Counted from the stretch's first letter, positions 1 to 8,940 are shown. The stretch: DNA of 64,000 bases from Eubacteriales bacterium (GCA_030539335.1 JAUNSG010000015.1:1-64000), one strand, 5' to 3'. Notes: a model not told the origin generated them from the sequence alone. Numbers and translations: made by a program.

Positions 1-92
1 GCTGCATGGGTTTGGAAAGGGCGTTTGCTGTGGAACGCCCTTCCCCGTCGGAGACAAGAAAACGAGCGATTTCGTTTTTGTAATGCGTCTAT
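1..92. repeat. Partial copy of dispersed multi-hairpin repeat (left edge)
   Basis: These 92 bases match 21745-21836 with only three substitutions (positions 56, 69 and 86). The copy is cut by the window edge. It holds a 9-bp stem AAGGGCGTT/AACGCCCTT (17-25 with 34-42) and a second stem AAAACGA/TCGTTTT running into a T-run, like a small terminator. The position 69 substitution falls in the loop. No protein is supported. Its place just downstream of recF may mean that it helps end recF transcription. Confidence 0.8.
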
Positions 93-168
93 GATCCTAG
101 CAAAAAGAAAAAACGGAGAGCTGCGCGTACAAAAAGGACGAACCTTTCAGCTCGCCCTTCCCAATCAA

Positions 169-1287
169 TCAATTGTTTTCTTCCCTCTGACGGACCGTTC
201 CGTTTTCCACGGTGAACAGCCGCCCTCCTTCGACCGCAGCGAGCTTTTCCGGCTCACAGCAGGTAATGAGTACCTGACCGTGCTCAATGCGGTTGAGGAC
301 GAAATCCTGCCGTTTAGCATCCAGCTCACTCAGCACATCGTCCAGCAGCAGAACGGGATATTCCCCATTGTCCTCAAAGAACATATCGCGTTCCGCCAGC
401 TTGAGCGACAGAGCACAGGTGCGCACCTGCCCTTGTGACCCAAAGCCCTTGGCCATCTGACCACCGATCATCAGCTCCAGATCGTCCTTGTGGGGGCCGG
501 ACAGACAGCTGTGCGTCGCGATCTCCGCCGCCCGATGGGACTGTGCATGTTCCCACAGCTCCTGCCCGATCTGGGCCGAGGACGCAAACGGATCGGTCAC
601 GGAAGACACCGTCGCATACCGGTAATCCAGCTGCTCTCCCTTCCCGGAAATCGACGCATGGATTTCCCTCGCCTTTTCCATCAGGGAGCGCAGATAATAC
701 GCCCGGTAGCGGATGATGGAACCGCCGATGTTCGCCATGCGATAGGAAAAGACGTCCAACGTATCCAGAAGCGCCGGATTTTCCTCATAATCCTTCAAAA
801 TCCGCGTTTTGTTCTCGTGCAGTCGGCGATATTCCGTCAGATAGCGCGCATAATTCGGCCGGAGCTGGCACAGCGCCGTGTCCAGAAATCGCCGCCGTGC
901 CGCCGCACCCTCGCGGATCAGATACAGATCATCCGGACAAAAAAGCACGGTGCGGATCAAGCCACAGGCGTCCATACTGCGTTTCTGCTTGATGTCGTTG
1001 ACGAAAATGCGCGGACGTCCGACGCGCGGAATGGTGGTCCGGATGGACATCTGCCGTCCTTCTGTGGTGAACAGCGCTTGCGCCTCCGCCTGCTCGGTGC
1101 CAAACCGGATGGCATCCTTTTTCTGTGTGGAGCGGAACAGCCGCATGGACGACAACAAGCCAATCGCTTCCAAAATATTGGTTTTTCCCTGTGCATTCTC
1201 GCCGCAAAAGACGTTTACACCGGGAGAAAGTTCCAATTCCACCTGTTCGTAATTGCGGAAATTCTCCAGCCTGAGTGTGGTGATCAT
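169..1287 (-). CDS. recF: DNA replication and repair protein RecF
   Basis: RecF is an SMC-like ATPase that works with RecO and RecR to load RecA at gapped or stalled forks. The 372-aa protein has the family length. The N-terminus reads LRLENFRNY, the Walker A is GENAQGKT (about residues 29-36), the ABC-type signature is LSGPHKDD (about 262-269) and the Walker B is VLLLDD (about 312-317), followed by a D-loop SELD. Its ATG overlaps the yaaA stop by 4 bases (ATGA), so the two are translationally coupled. The order dnaA-dnaN-yaaA-recF is the standard Firmicute origin cluster. gyrB, often next, is not in the window; a repeat fragment follows instead. Confidence 0.97.
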   Translation of the reverse strand: MITTLRLENFRNYEQVELELSPGVNVFCGENAQGKTNILEAIGLLSSMRLFRSTQKKDAIRFGTEQAEAQALFTTEGRQMSIRTTIPRVGRPRIFVNDIKQKRSMDACGLIRTVLFCPDDLYLIREGAAARRRFLDTALCQLRPNYARYLTEYRRLHENKTRILKDYEENPALLDTLDVFSYRMANIGGSIIRYRAYYLRSLMEKAREIHASISGKGEQLDYRYATVSSVTDPFASSAQIGQELWEHAQSHRAAEIATHSCLSGPHKDDLELMIGGQMAKGFGSQGQVRTCALSLKLAERDMFFEDNGEYPVLLLDDVLSELDAKRQDFVLNRIEHGQVLITCCEPEKLAAVEGGRLFTVENGTVRQREENN

Positions 1288-1502
1288 ACCTTTTGGACCA
1301 CGTATTGCTGTCCGTCTGCGGCGATCACATCGCCGTCACGCAGCTTCTTTCCGCGCTGGAAGCAAGGCTCTCCATTGACCAGAATGTCCCCCTGTTCGAT
1401 GCGGATCTTTGCCTCTCCGCCGGTCACGCAGACCGATGCAAATTTTAAAAACGAATCCAGCTTGATCCATTCGGTCTGGATTTCAATCGGTGTTTTTTCC
1501 AT
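1284..1502 (-). CDS. yaaA: S4-domain RNA-binding protein YaaA (RlbA-like)
   Basis: A 72-aa protein made almost wholly of one S4 RNA-binding fold (residues about 12-65, with GGEAKIRIEQGDILVNGE). It is the small S4 protein found between dnaN and recF in Firmicutes; the Bacillus homologue has been linked to ribosome maturation. ATG start with an AAGGGA-type ribosome site upstream. Its stop overlaps the recF start by 4 bases. Position and length fit the family exactly. Confidence 0.9.
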   Translation of the reverse strand: MEKTPIEIQTEWIKLDSFLKFASVCVTGGEAKIRIEQGDILVNGEPCFQRGKKLRDGDVIAADGQQYVVQKV

Positions 1503-1535
1503 ACTTTTTTGATCCCTTGTGTTTTATTTCAAAAA

Positions 1536-2648
1536 TTACTCGTTGGATTTCAGGCGGACCGGAAGTACCAGATAGGTGAAGCTGCTGCCGTCCTCCGGTG
1601 TAAAGACGATCGGATTCAAATTGCCCTTGACGGACAGATTGACCGTTCCATCCGGGCAGGCGCGCAGGGCATCCAGCAGATAGCGGTTGTTAAAGCCGAT
1701 TTCCAGATTGTCCACGGTTCCCTCATAGCTGCACTCGTCATACGACTTGCCGATGGCTGTGATACAACTGAGCTGGAGCAGCGAGCCGTCGAATTTCATG
1801 CGGACTGGATTTTTGAGCTTTTCCGACACAATGAGCGAGACGCGCTCAATGCTGTTGATGAAGCTGCGCACGTCGATCTGAATGGTCGATGCGAAGTCCG
1901 ACGGAATCGCCGCGCGGTAATTTAAGAACTCTCCCTCGATCAGACGTGTGATGAGAATGGTATTGCCGACACGGAACAAAATGTGCCGTTCATCCGGGAA
2001 AATCTCTACGGTTTCGTCATTTTCCGCTAAAATACGTTCGACCTCGCGCAGCGCCGGGCCGGGAACGACAAACTTTTTCTCTTCGTCAGCAGACGTCGGA
2101 ATCTCTTCGCGGCGTACCGACAGGCGATAGCCGTCTACGGCAGCCACATTCAGCTGGTTTCCCTCCAGCTCGAACAGGCAGCCAGTATGGATTGGCTTGC
2201 TTTCGTTGTCCGAAACCGCGAAAATTGTCTGCGAAATCATGGATTTTAGCGTTTTTTGCGGCAGGACAATCGGTGCGTCCTGTGTGTTGACTTCTGGAAG
2301 CTGTGGGAAATCCTTGGCTTCGGAGGCGATCAGGTTGAAGACGGTTTTGCCACAGCGGATGGTTGTCAGCATGGTCTCGTTGGTCTCGATATAGATGATA
2401 TCGTCTGGCAGCTTACGTATGATGTCGCCGAACAGACGGGCGTTGAGTACTGCGGCGCCGGGTTCGGTGACCTGTGCATCAATGGAGACACGGATTCCCA
2501 TCGACATATTGTAGCCGCACAGGCTCAGCGAGTCATCTGCTGTGATGAGAAGGCCTTCCAGCAGAGCGATGGGGCTTTTGCTGCTGACGGCGCGGGAAGC
2601 GGTGGTGATGGCTTCCTGAAGAATGGATTTTTCACATGAGAACTGCAT
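1536..2648 (-). CDS. dnaN: DNA polymerase III beta subunit (sliding clamp)
   Basis: The beta clamp encircles DNA and tethers polymerase III. The protein has 370 aa, the usual length, starting MQFSCEKSILQEAI. The open frame extends upstream to 2912, but ATG 2648 is preceded by a strong AAAGGAGGA site and matches the family N-terminus, so I start there. The C-terminus ends with the clamp motif FTPEDGSSFTYLVLPVRL. The 340-bp spacer to dnaA holds the probable origin-unwinding sequences. yaaA and recF follow closely, consistent with one transcript. Confidence 0.97.
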   Translation of the reverse strand: MQFSCEKSILQEAITTASRAVSSKSPIALLEGLLITADDSLSLCGYNMSMGIRVSIDAQVTEPGAAVLNARLFGDIIRKLPDDIIYIETNETMLTTIRCGKTVFNLIASEAKDFPQLPEVNTQDAPIVLPQKTLKSMISQTIFAVSDNESKPIHTGCLFELEGNQLNVAAVDGYRLSVRREEIPTSADEEKKFVVPGPALREVERILAENDETVEIFPDERHILFRVGNTILITRLIEGEFLNYRAAIPSDFASTIQIDVRSFINSIERVSLIVSEKLKNPVRMKFDGSLLQLSCITAIGKSYDECSYEGTVDNLEIGFNNRYLLDALRACPDGTVNLSVKGNLNPIVFTPEDGSSFTYLVLPVRLKSNE

Positions 2649-2988
2649 GGAATTTCCTCCTTTGATAATTGGTCTGACGTCTGATCTTTTTTGCACAACG
2701 GAATTGGTTGCCGGATGGAGATCAGATGTCCTTCTAATAAATAAATAGATAAGATTATTTAGTAATAGTAGTAGTTGCTTGGAAACTGTGGAAAACCCTG
2801 AGAAATCCCCGAAGCTTGGGCGTTTGCGCGTCCTCAGACGGTTGTGGACGAAGTGGGGAGAAAAATCCGGAAAATTGGGAGCCGGAAGTTTTCCACAGAG
2901 ACGCATCCACAATACACACCGGTTTGTGGATGGGATTTGACCGGTTTTGGCGGCTTACTCTGTGTACTGATTGTATATTTATGCAGCT
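2649..2988. other. Probable oriC unwinding region (dnaA-dnaN spacer)
   Basis: This gene-free 340-bp spacer contains an AT-rich stretch (about 2731-2762) followed by a TAG-triplet run at 2760-2774 that looks like the Bacillus DnaA-trio. After a short spacer comes TGTGGAAAA (2787-2795). Further TCCACA-type boxes lie near 2850, 2889-2897 (TTTTCCACA), 2906-2913 and 2925-2931. The order of AT-rich segment, trios and DnaA boxes matches the strand-opening side of Bacillus subtilis oriC, which also lies between dnaA and dnaN. The call is by analogy; no experiment is implied. Confidence 0.7.
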
Positions 2989-4278
2989 TTAATTGCGGAT
3001 ATTGGCGATCAGGGTTTTGATGATGTTTTCCATCTCGCTGGTGGTCTTGAGGTATTCTTCGACCTTGTTGATCGAATGGAGTACGGTGGTGTGGTCGCGC
3101 GAGAATACCTTGCCGATTTCCGGCAGTGAATAGTCGGTGAGCTTGCGGACGAGGTACATGGCGACCTGCCGGGGCTGTACCATGTCGCGGGAGCGGCCGG
3201 AGCCGCGCAGCTTTTCGACCGGGATGGTATAGAAGTTGGATACCTCGCGAAGGATCATTTCCGGGGTCGGTTTCATGCCGGGGTTTTCCTTGAAGATGTC
3301 GGCGATGGCCTCTTCGGCGAGGCTCTTGTCGATGTCGCGTCCCATCAGCTCGTGCAGTGCTTTGATCTTTTTGACGGTGCCCTCGAGCTGACGCACGTTG
3401 GCCGTGATCGTGTTGGCGATATAATCGGCAATTTCATTGGAAAGCTCGATCCCCAGAGAGTCGGCTTTCATGCGGATGATCGCGATGCGGGTTTCGTAGT
3501 CCGGCGGCTGGATGTCGGCGATCAGGCCCCATTCGAAACGGGTTTGCAGACGGTCTTCCAGCAGGTTAATTTCCTTCGGCGGACGGTCGGAGGTCAGGAC
3601 GATCTGTTTTTTGGATTCGTACAGCGTGTTAAAGGTGTGGAAGAATTCCTCCTGCGTACTGTCCTTGCCGGCGATAAACTGGATATCGTCCACGAGCAGG
3701 ATGTCGGAAGAGCGGTATTTGTCGCGGAATTCCTGTACGCGGGCGGTTTGGATCGAGTTGATCAGCTCGTTGGTGAAGTCCTCGCCTTTGATATAGATGA
3801 TGCGGTCGTTGGGATAGGTGCTGCTGACCGCGGAGGCGATGGCGTACAGAAGATGGGTTTTTCCCAGACCGGATTGTCCATAGATGAACAGCGGATTGTA
3901 GCTCCGGCCCGGATTGTTTGCGACAGCCGTTGCGGCGGCGTGTGCAAATTTGTTGGAGGAGCCGACGATAAACTGTTCGAATGTGTACTCGTCCTCGGAG
4001 CTTTTTTCCTTCTTTTGATTGTTTTTGATGAATTCGCCGGTGGTGATCAGTACCTCGATATCCGCCGAAAACAGCTCGTGCAGCGCCTGCCGGATGTTTT
4101 CCAGATAGCGTTTTTCGATGATTTCCTGCTTGAAGCTGTCCGGTGTGTGCAGGACGAACTGGTCATCCCGGAATTCCACTGCCGTCAGGTCACTGAACCA
4201 GGCATCCATTGTGACCGGGGTGAGATCTTTCTGCAAAAGCCCCAGCACAAGTTTCCAGATGTCGCTTGGTGTGTTCAT
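2989..4278 (-). CDS. dnaA: Chromosomal replication initiator protein DnaA
   Basis: DnaA binds TTATNCACA boxes and opens the origin as an ATP-bound filament. The 429-aa protein has the N-terminal helicase-interaction domain (about 1-75), a variable linker, the AAA+ domain with Walker A GQSGLGKT (134-141) and Walker B DILLVDD (about 192-198), and the C-terminal box-binding domain with RDHTTVLHSI (about 394-403). The frame is open to 4389, but ATG 4278 follows an AGAGGGG site and matches the family start MNTPSDIW. A promoter with an overlapping DnaA box lies at 4380-4408, implying autoregulation. Confidence 0.98.
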   Translation of the reverse strand: MNTPSDIWKLVLGLLQKDLTPVTMDAWFSDLTAVEFRDDQFVLHTPDSFKQEIIEKRYLENIRQALHELFSADIEVLITTGEFIKNNQKKEKSSEDEYTFEQFIVGSSNKFAHAAATAVANNPGRSYNPLFIYGQSGLGKTHLLYAIASAVSSTYPNDRIIYIKGEDFTNELINSIQTARVQEFRDKYRSSDILLVDDIQFIAGKDSTQEEFFHTFNTLYESKKQIVLTSDRPPKEINLLEDRLQTRFEWGLIADIQPPDYETRIAIIRMKADSLGIELSNEIADYIANTITANVRQLEGTVKKIKALHELMGRDIDKSLAEEAIADIFKENPGMKPTPEMILREVSNFYTIPVEKLRGSGRSRDMVQPRQVAMYLVRKLTDYSLPEIGKVFSRDHTTVLHSINKVEEYLKTTSEMENIIKTLIANIRN

Positions 4279-4500
4279 ATGGTCGATTCCCCTCTTATTT
4301 CGGTCTATTTGTACGGCGTGTCCCGCCGATTGGTTTTCTCTCTTCGTTTTGTCCAGATAACGATAAGAATACACTATATAGTATAGCACCGAAAAAACAA
4401 TTTGTCCACAAGATTATCCACAGGATGAGGATCGACAGAACCGGAATGGGAAAAATAGAATGTATTTCAACAATTTATCCCATAATCCCAAAAGTTTTGG
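4279..4500. other. Upstream origin region with DnaA boxes
   Basis: This is the divergent spacer between dnaA and rpmH. It contains a DnaA box TTGTCCACA (4402-4410) and a consensus TTATCCACA (4414-4422). The Bacillus origin is bipartite, with box clusters upstream of dnaA and in the dnaA-dnaN spacer, and the layout here is compatible. Only two good boxes are visible, so this part is weaker than the cluster at 9026-9186. Confidence 0.6.
4380..4408 (-). promoter_or_regulatory. dnaA promoter overlapped by a DnaA box
   Basis: On the minus strand TGGACA (4403-4408) and TATACT (4380-4385) are separated by 17 bp, a good sigma-A promoter reading into dnaA about 100 bp away. The -35 lies inside the DnaA box at 4402-4410, so DnaA bound there should compete with RNA polymerase. 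Confidence 0.65.
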
Positions 4501-4530
4501 TTGACAAGCGCGGTTTCCTGCGTTTATAAT
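4501..4530 (+). promoter_or_regulatory. rpmH promoter
   Basis: TTGACA (4501-4506), an 18-bp spacer and TATAAT (4525-4530) give perfect -35 and -10 hexamers. The predicted start leaves a leader of about 135 nt before rpmH. Confidence 0.8.
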
Positions 4531-4674
4531 GTATTTTGTACATTCGCGCAGTACCGGAAGAGAGGTTCTGTGTGTGGTGCGGTCGGACAGGCAGCGGCAT
4601 TTGCCCGAAGCTTCGGACCTGTGCCGGTGCCCGCACGAATATTTAGACTATTTGATAATGGAGGTGCAGCCACT

Positions 4675-4809
4675 ATGCTTAGAACGTATCAGCCGAAGAA
4701 GCGCCAGCGCAGTAAGGTGCATGGTTTCCGTAAGAGAATGGCTACGAAAAATGGCAGAAAGGTTCTTGCTCGTCGTCGTTCCCGCGGCAGAGCTCGTCTG
4801 AGCCTGTAA
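4675..4809 (+). CDS. rpmH: 50S ribosomal protein L34
   Basis: A 44-aa, strongly basic protein of the large ribosomal subunit. The sequence [14 protein letters not shown] and the run [11 protein letters not shown] near the end are diagnostic of L34. The frame is open further upstream, but ATG 4675 with a GGAGGTG site fits the family length. It is followed by a hairpin terminator and then rnpA, the usual neighbour. Confidence 0.97.
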   Translation: MLRTYQPKKRQRSKVHGFRKRMATKNGRKVLARRRSRGRARLSL

Positions 4810-4823
4810 TTGTTCGTAAACAG

Positions 4824-4856
4824 ATGGACCGCTTGGCGGTCCATTTCTGTTTCTTT
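4824..4856 (+). terminator. Terminator or attenuator after rpmH
   Basis: Stem ATGGACCGC/GCGGTCCAT (4824-4832 with 4836-4844) with a 3-nt loop, followed by a T-rich tail. It lies between rpmH and rnpA and probably lowers rnpA expression relative to L34. Confidence 0.8.
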
Positions 4857-5061
4857 TAAAAAATATTGCTCTAAGTTATATTGAGCAGCGGTATTACTAT
4901 TTGGACAAAACAACCGCGACAAAATCTGTTTTGTTAGATCCGGCAAAAGGAGTATGAGCCGGAGGGGAATGGCTTGCTTTTGAGAATAAGGATGGGCACC
5001 CGAATGTACCGAAAAAGCAGGATATTTCCACAGGAAGGAATACGAGAAAAGGAATGGCGCA

Positions 5062-5415
5062 ATGAAAAACACGCTGAAGGAAAACCGCGATTTTCGCCGG
5101 CTGTATTACCGTGGACGGTCCGCTGTCTCGGATTGTCTCGTTGTGTATGCTCTGCGCAATAAAATGGGTCCCGGCCGGCTCGGTATTACCACAGGCACGA
5201 AGCTCGGCCATGCGGTGGTGCGAAACCGCCTTCGCCGTGTCATTCGGGAGATTTATCGGCAGCATGCGGAGGAAATCCGTCCGGATATGGATGTTGTTAT
5301 TGTGGCCCGCGCCCGCGCGGTGACCGCGACGTATCAGGAGATGGATCGCGCTTTTGTACACTGTGCAGAGAAAATCGGCCTGATTCCGCGGAAGAAAACC
5401 CGGCCCGAATCATGA
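5062..5415 (+). CDS. rnpA: Ribonuclease P protein component
   Basis: Protein cofactor of RNase P, which removes 5' leaders from tRNA precursors. It has 117 aa, with the basic RNR-type signature NRLRRVIREIYR (about residues 53-64) and the N-terminal KENRDFRRLY. The ATG overlaps no upstream gene. The stop overlaps the yidD start by 4 bases, so rnpA-yidD are coupled. The catalytic RNA gene is not in the window. Confidence 0.96.
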   Translation: MKNTLKENRDFRRLYYRGRSAVSDCLVVYALRNKMGPGRLGITTGTKLGHAVVRNRLRRVIREIYRQHAEEIRPDMDVVIVARARAVTATYQEMDRAFVHCAEKIGLIPRKKTRPES

Positions 5416-5624
5416 AAAAGGTTCTGCTTGCCGCAATCCGGTTTTATCGTATTCATATCACGCCGTTTACCCCGGCGACCTGCCGCTATATGCCGACCTG
5501 TTCGAAATATGCGGAGGAAGCCATTGCAAAATACGGCGCGCTCAAGGGTGGCTGGCTCACTTTCCTTCGATTGCTGCGCTGTCATCCGTTTTCGCACCAC
5601 GATCCCTATGATCCGGTGCCATAA
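5412..5624 (+). CDS. yidD: Membrane protein insertion efficiency factor YidD
   Basis: A 70-aa amphipathic protein that assists YidC-mediated membrane insertion. It has the family hallmarks FYRIHITPFTPATCRYMPTC with conserved cysteines, and the C-terminal CHPFSHHDPYDPVP. The ATGA overlap with rnpA and placement just before yidC are the classical arrangement. Confidence 0.95.
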   Translation: MKKVLLAAIRFYRIHITPFTPATCRYMPTCSKYAEEAIAKYGALKGGWLTFLRLLRCHPFSHHDPYDPVP

Positions 5625-5651
5625 GAATTCGTCCCCGATTTGGAGGAACCA

Positions 5652-6686
5652 ATGGGAAAATTTTTTGGAATTGTAATTGTTCGGCCGCTTGGCCTGATTC
5701 TGATGGGTCTGTATTCCCTGATTCAGAATTATGGTCTTGCTGTCATCGCGTTCACCATTATCATCAAGCTGATTCTTCTTCCGTTCATGTATCATCAGAA
5801 GAAGAACATGAAAAAGATGAGCAAGGTGCAGGGCGAAGCACAAATTATTCAAAAGCGCTACGCCAAGAATCAGGCGAAGGCGCAGGAAGAAATTCAAAAA
5901 CTGTATGAACGGGAAAATGTCAACCCGATGTCCGGTTGTCTTCTTTCCTTTATTACCCTGCCGATCATGATGGCTCTGTATTACGCTGTGCGCAAGCCGA
6001 TGACCTACATGATGGGCCTGGAGGACGATGTCATCAGCAAGATTGCCGATGCAATCGGATTTGCTTACGATCCGTCTTCGGTCAACGGCCAGATTGAGCT
6101 TGCCAAGGCAGTCAACGACGGCTGGGATGCCGTTTCGTCGTTCGCCGGCAAGGGCCTGGTCAATATTGATTTTAACTTCTTTGGATTGGATCTGTCTGCG
6201 GTTCCGCATTGGAACCAGCTCAATGCTTTGTGGCTGATCCCGGTCATCTCGGGTGTCACAGCGCTGATCTCTTCTCTGGTCATGCAGAGAATGCAGAAGA
6301 TTCAGAATCCGGCTGCGGCAAACAACCAGAACGACCAGATGGCAACGACGATGAACACCATGCTCATCCTGATGCCGCTGATGTCCCTCTGGATTGCATT
6401 CAGCCTGCCGGCTTCCATGGGTTTGTACTGGATTGTCAACAACGTATTCACCATCCTGCAGGAATTTGTCCTGACCTGGTTTATCGTTCGCTTCAACAAG
6501 CAGAATGAGGATTCGGAGACAATCGCACGGAAAGAACGCGAGGAAGCGCATCAGAAGAAGATTGAGGACCAGCGCGAAAAGCAGCGTGAGATGCAGCGTG
6601 CCGTTGCCGCCGGTGAGGTAGAGCGCGAGGGCACGATGTCCAAAAATGCATCGAAAAAGAAGAAAAAAGGACAAAAAAAGAAATAA
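5652..6686 (+). CDS. yidC: Membrane protein insertase YidC/OxaA (SpoIIIJ type)
   Basis: Inserts proteins into the cytoplasmic membrane alone or with SecYEG. The 344-aa protein has about five hydrophobic segments, a charged cytosolic hairpin near residues 50-90, and a very basic C-terminal tail (KKKKKGQKKK) of the kind that contacts ribosomes. A frame-extending TTG at 5640 overlaps the GGAGG site, so ATG 5652 is the start. It is followed 17 bp later by jag, its usual partner. Confidence 0.95.
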   Translation: MGKFFGIVIVRPLGLILMGLYSLIQNYGLAVIAFTIIIKLILLPFMYHQKKNMKKMSKVQGEAQIIQKRYAKNQAKAQEEIQKLYERENVNPMSGCLLSFITLPIMMALYYAVRKPMTYMMGLEDDVISKIADAIGFAYDPSSVNGQIELAKAVNDGWDAVSSFAGKGLVNIDFNFFGLDLSAVPHWNQLNALWLIPVISGVTALISSLVMQRMQKIQNPAAANNQNDQMATTMNTMLILMPLMSLWIAFSLPASMGLYWIVNNVFTILQEFVLTWFIVRFNKQNEDSETIARKEREEAHQKKIEDQREKQREMQRAVAAGEVEREGTMSKNASKKKKKGQKKK

Positions 6687-6703
6687 AAGGAGGGTAGTCA
6701 GCG

Positions 6704-7498
6704 ATGACGAATTTTATAGAGAAAAAAGCTTCCACGAGTGAAGAAGCCATTCGCCTTGCTCTGGAGGAGCTCAAGCTGGACCGTGACAGTGTCAGTGTTG
6801 AGGTTTTGGAAGTAGGCAAAAAGGGCTTTTTTGGAATTGGTGCGGTACCGGCACGCGTCCGCGTTACATATGAAGTAGCGGAAGAGAAAACCGTAAACGA
6901 GACCAAGCCGTCCGCAGCTCCGGCAAAGGAAGAGGCCGTGTCCGTGGCATCTGCTGCCGCAGGGGATCCGGCACAGGCAGCGAAGGCATTCATTGACGGC
7001 CTGCTCGAAAAGATGGGGATTCAGGGCGAAGCGTTCCCGACCATGAGTGAAGAGAACACCCTTCTCGTCGATATCCGCGGCGAGGACATGGGTGCGGTCA
7101 TTGGCCGCCGTGGCGACACGCTGGATGCCATTCAGTACCTGACTTCCCTGTCCATCAACCGTGGACGCGAGGAGCATATCCGCGTTACATTGGATACCGA
7201 GGGCTATCGTGCCAAGCGTGAGGAGTCGCTCAAGAGACTGGCGCGCAAGATGGCTGGAAAAGTACTGAAATATCACAAAAACATGACGCTGGAGCCGATG
7301 AATCCGTATGAAAGACGCATTATCCATGCTGCATTGCAGGATTACAATGGTGTCACGACGTATTCGACCGGCACCGAGCCAAACCGCCGTGTTGTGGTTG
7401 CCCTTGAGCGCAGCTATGGCAGAGGTGGAAGATCCGGCAGACCGCAGCGTTCCTCCCGCAGATACTATAACGACGAAAAGAGAGAATCCGGAGAGTAA
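6704..7498 (+). CDS. jag: RNA-binding protein Jag/KhpB (SpoIIIJ-associated)
   Basis: A 264-aa RNA-binding protein with an N-terminal Jag domain (about 1-52, with GKKGFFGIGAVPARV), an Ala/Pro/Glu-rich linker, a KH domain containing GAVIGRRGDTLDAIQYL (about 129-145) and a C-terminal R3H domain (about 200-250). KhpB binds many transcripts together with KhpA in Firmicutes. An AAAGGAGGG site precedes the ATG. It is co-directional with yidC and probably in the same operon. Confidence 0.94.
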   Translation: MTNFIEKKASTSEEAIRLALEELKLDRDSVSVEVLEVGKKGFFGIGAVPARVRVTYEVAEEKTVNETKPSAAPAKEEAVSVASAAAGDPAQAAKAFIDGLLEKMGIQGEAFPTMSEENTLLVDIRGEDMGAVIGRRGDTLDAIQYLTSLSINRGREEHIRVTLDTEGYRAKREESLKRLARKMAGKVLKYHKNMTLEPMNPYERRIIHAALQDYNGVTTYSTGTEPNRRVVVALERSYGRGGRSGRPQRSSRRYYNDEKRESGE

Positions 7499-7568
7499 TT
7501 GACTGCGCCTGCGGTGTGTGGGAAATGAGAAGTTCCACGCATCACCAATAAAGTGAGGTGCGTATGAT

Positions 7569-8936
7569 ATGAATCAGACCATTGCCGCAATTGCGACAGG
7601 GCCTGTATCCGGGCCGATTGGCATTCTTCGCATTTCTGGGCCGGATACGATGGCGGTCATCGACCGCGTCTTTCATCCACAGGACGGCAAGCCTCTCTCG
7701 GGAAAGCCGTCCCGTCTTCTCACCTATGGTTCGCTTTGTTCCCGTACCGGCAACGTCATTGACCGGTGCCTTGCGTGTGTCATGCATACACCGCATTCCT
7801 ATACCGGGGAGGATATGGCAGAGATCCAATGCCACGGCTCCCCTGCCATTTTATCCGAAGCCCTGTCCACCCTGTTTTCCTGCGGTGTGGTACAGGCCGG
7901 TCCGGGAGAATTTACCCGTCGTGCATTTTTGGCCGGAAAGCTGGATTTATCCGGTGCAGAGGCCGTCCACGATCTGGTGACGGCCGCCACAACCCAGGCG
8001 GCACAAAATGCCGCCGCACAATTGGATGGTGCCGTTGGCACCCGCATCAGCGAGCTGCGCCAGCGGCTGGTCGATCTGGTGGCGGAATTTTTGGCGGTCG
8101 TGGATTATCCCGACGAAGAGATTGATTCCGTCCTGCTCGACCGTTCGTGTGAGATTCTGCACGATGCCACCCGCGATCTGTATGCGCTGGCGGAGACCTA
8201 TGAACGCGGCCGTATTCTGCGGGAGGGAGTTCCCTGCGCAATTTTGGGCCGTCCCAATGCCGGAAAATCCTCTCTTCTCAACGCATTGGCGGGAGAAGAC
8301 CGGGCGATTGTGACCAATGTACCGGGTACCACACGCGATGTGATTGAGGAATCCATCCGTATTGGTCCGGTTGTCCTCCGTCTGTATGATACCGCGGGTC
8401 TGCGCGATACCCAGGACCCGGTGGAGAAAATCGGCATTGACCGTGCGATGAAGCAGGCAAACGATTCGTTCCTGATTTTGGCAGTCTTTGATTCCAGCGA
8501 TGAGATTTCCGATGAGGATCTTATGGTCATGGCAAGGACGCATGGAAAGCGTACCATTGCGGTACTCAACAAAAGCGACCTCCCTTCGGCGCTCAACATT
8601 GAATTGATTGAACGCCGGTTTGAGCATGTTGTTGCGGTCAGTGCCCTGACCGGGGAAGGCCTGCAGGAGCTGAACGACTGCATCTCCCATGTGGTCGGAT
8701 TGGATGGCATGGCATTTGATGGCGGCGTAATCACCAATGCACGCCAGGCGGCGGCGATTGTCCGCGCGGCGGAACGGTGTGAGGAGGCATTTTTTGAAGC
8801 ACAGTCCGGCATGACACCGGATGTCGTTGTGATGGATACCGAGGGTGCCATTGCGGCGCTCGGTGAGATCACCGGACAATCCGTCCGGGATGATATTGTT
8901 GCAACAATTTTCGACAAATTCTGTGTCGGTAAGTGA
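7569..8936 (+). CDS. mnmE: tRNA modification GTPase MnmE (TrmE)
   Basis: With MnmG it forms the complex that makes cmnm5U or nm5U at wobble position 34 of certain tRNAs. The 455-aa protein has an N-terminal tetrahydrofolate-binding domain, a helical domain interrupted by a G domain with G1 GRPNAGKS (227-234), G3 DTAGLRDT (about 273-280) and NKSD, and the C-terminal CVGK with the catalytic Cys (about 452). The start is ATG 7569 with a GTGAGGTG site. A strong terminator follows, so mnmG has its own control. Confidence 0.97.
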   Translation: MNQTIAAIATGPVSGPIGILRISGPDTMAVIDRVFHPQDGKPLSGKPSRLLTYGSLCSRTGNVIDRCLACVMHTPHSYTGEDMAEIQCHGSPAILSEALSTLFSCGVVQAGPGEFTRRAFLAGKLDLSGAEAVHDLVTAATTQAAQNAAAQLDGAVGTRISELRQRLVDLVAEFLAVVDYPDEEIDSVLLDRSCEILHDATRDLYALAETYERGRILREGVPCAILGRPNAGKSSLLNALAGEDRAIVTNVPGTTRDVIEESIRIGPVVLRLYDTAGLRDTQDPVEKIGIDRAMKQANDSFLILAVFDSSDEISDEDLMVMARTHGKRTIAVLNKSDLPSALNIELIERRFEHVVAVSALTGEGLQELNDCISHVVGLDGMAFDGGVITNARQAAAIVRAAERCEEAFFEAQSGMTPDVVVMDTEGAIAALGEITGQSVRDDIVATIFDKFCVGK

Positions 8937-8940
8937 GAAA

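Noticed and set aside
25..438. 137-aa plus-strand frame at the left edge
   Set aside because: It runs through the repeat and into the antisense of recF; no ribosome site.
3352..4386. 344-aa plus-strand frame opposite dnaA
   Set aside because: Composition of an antisense shadow; it covers the dnaA promoter and has no family resemblance.
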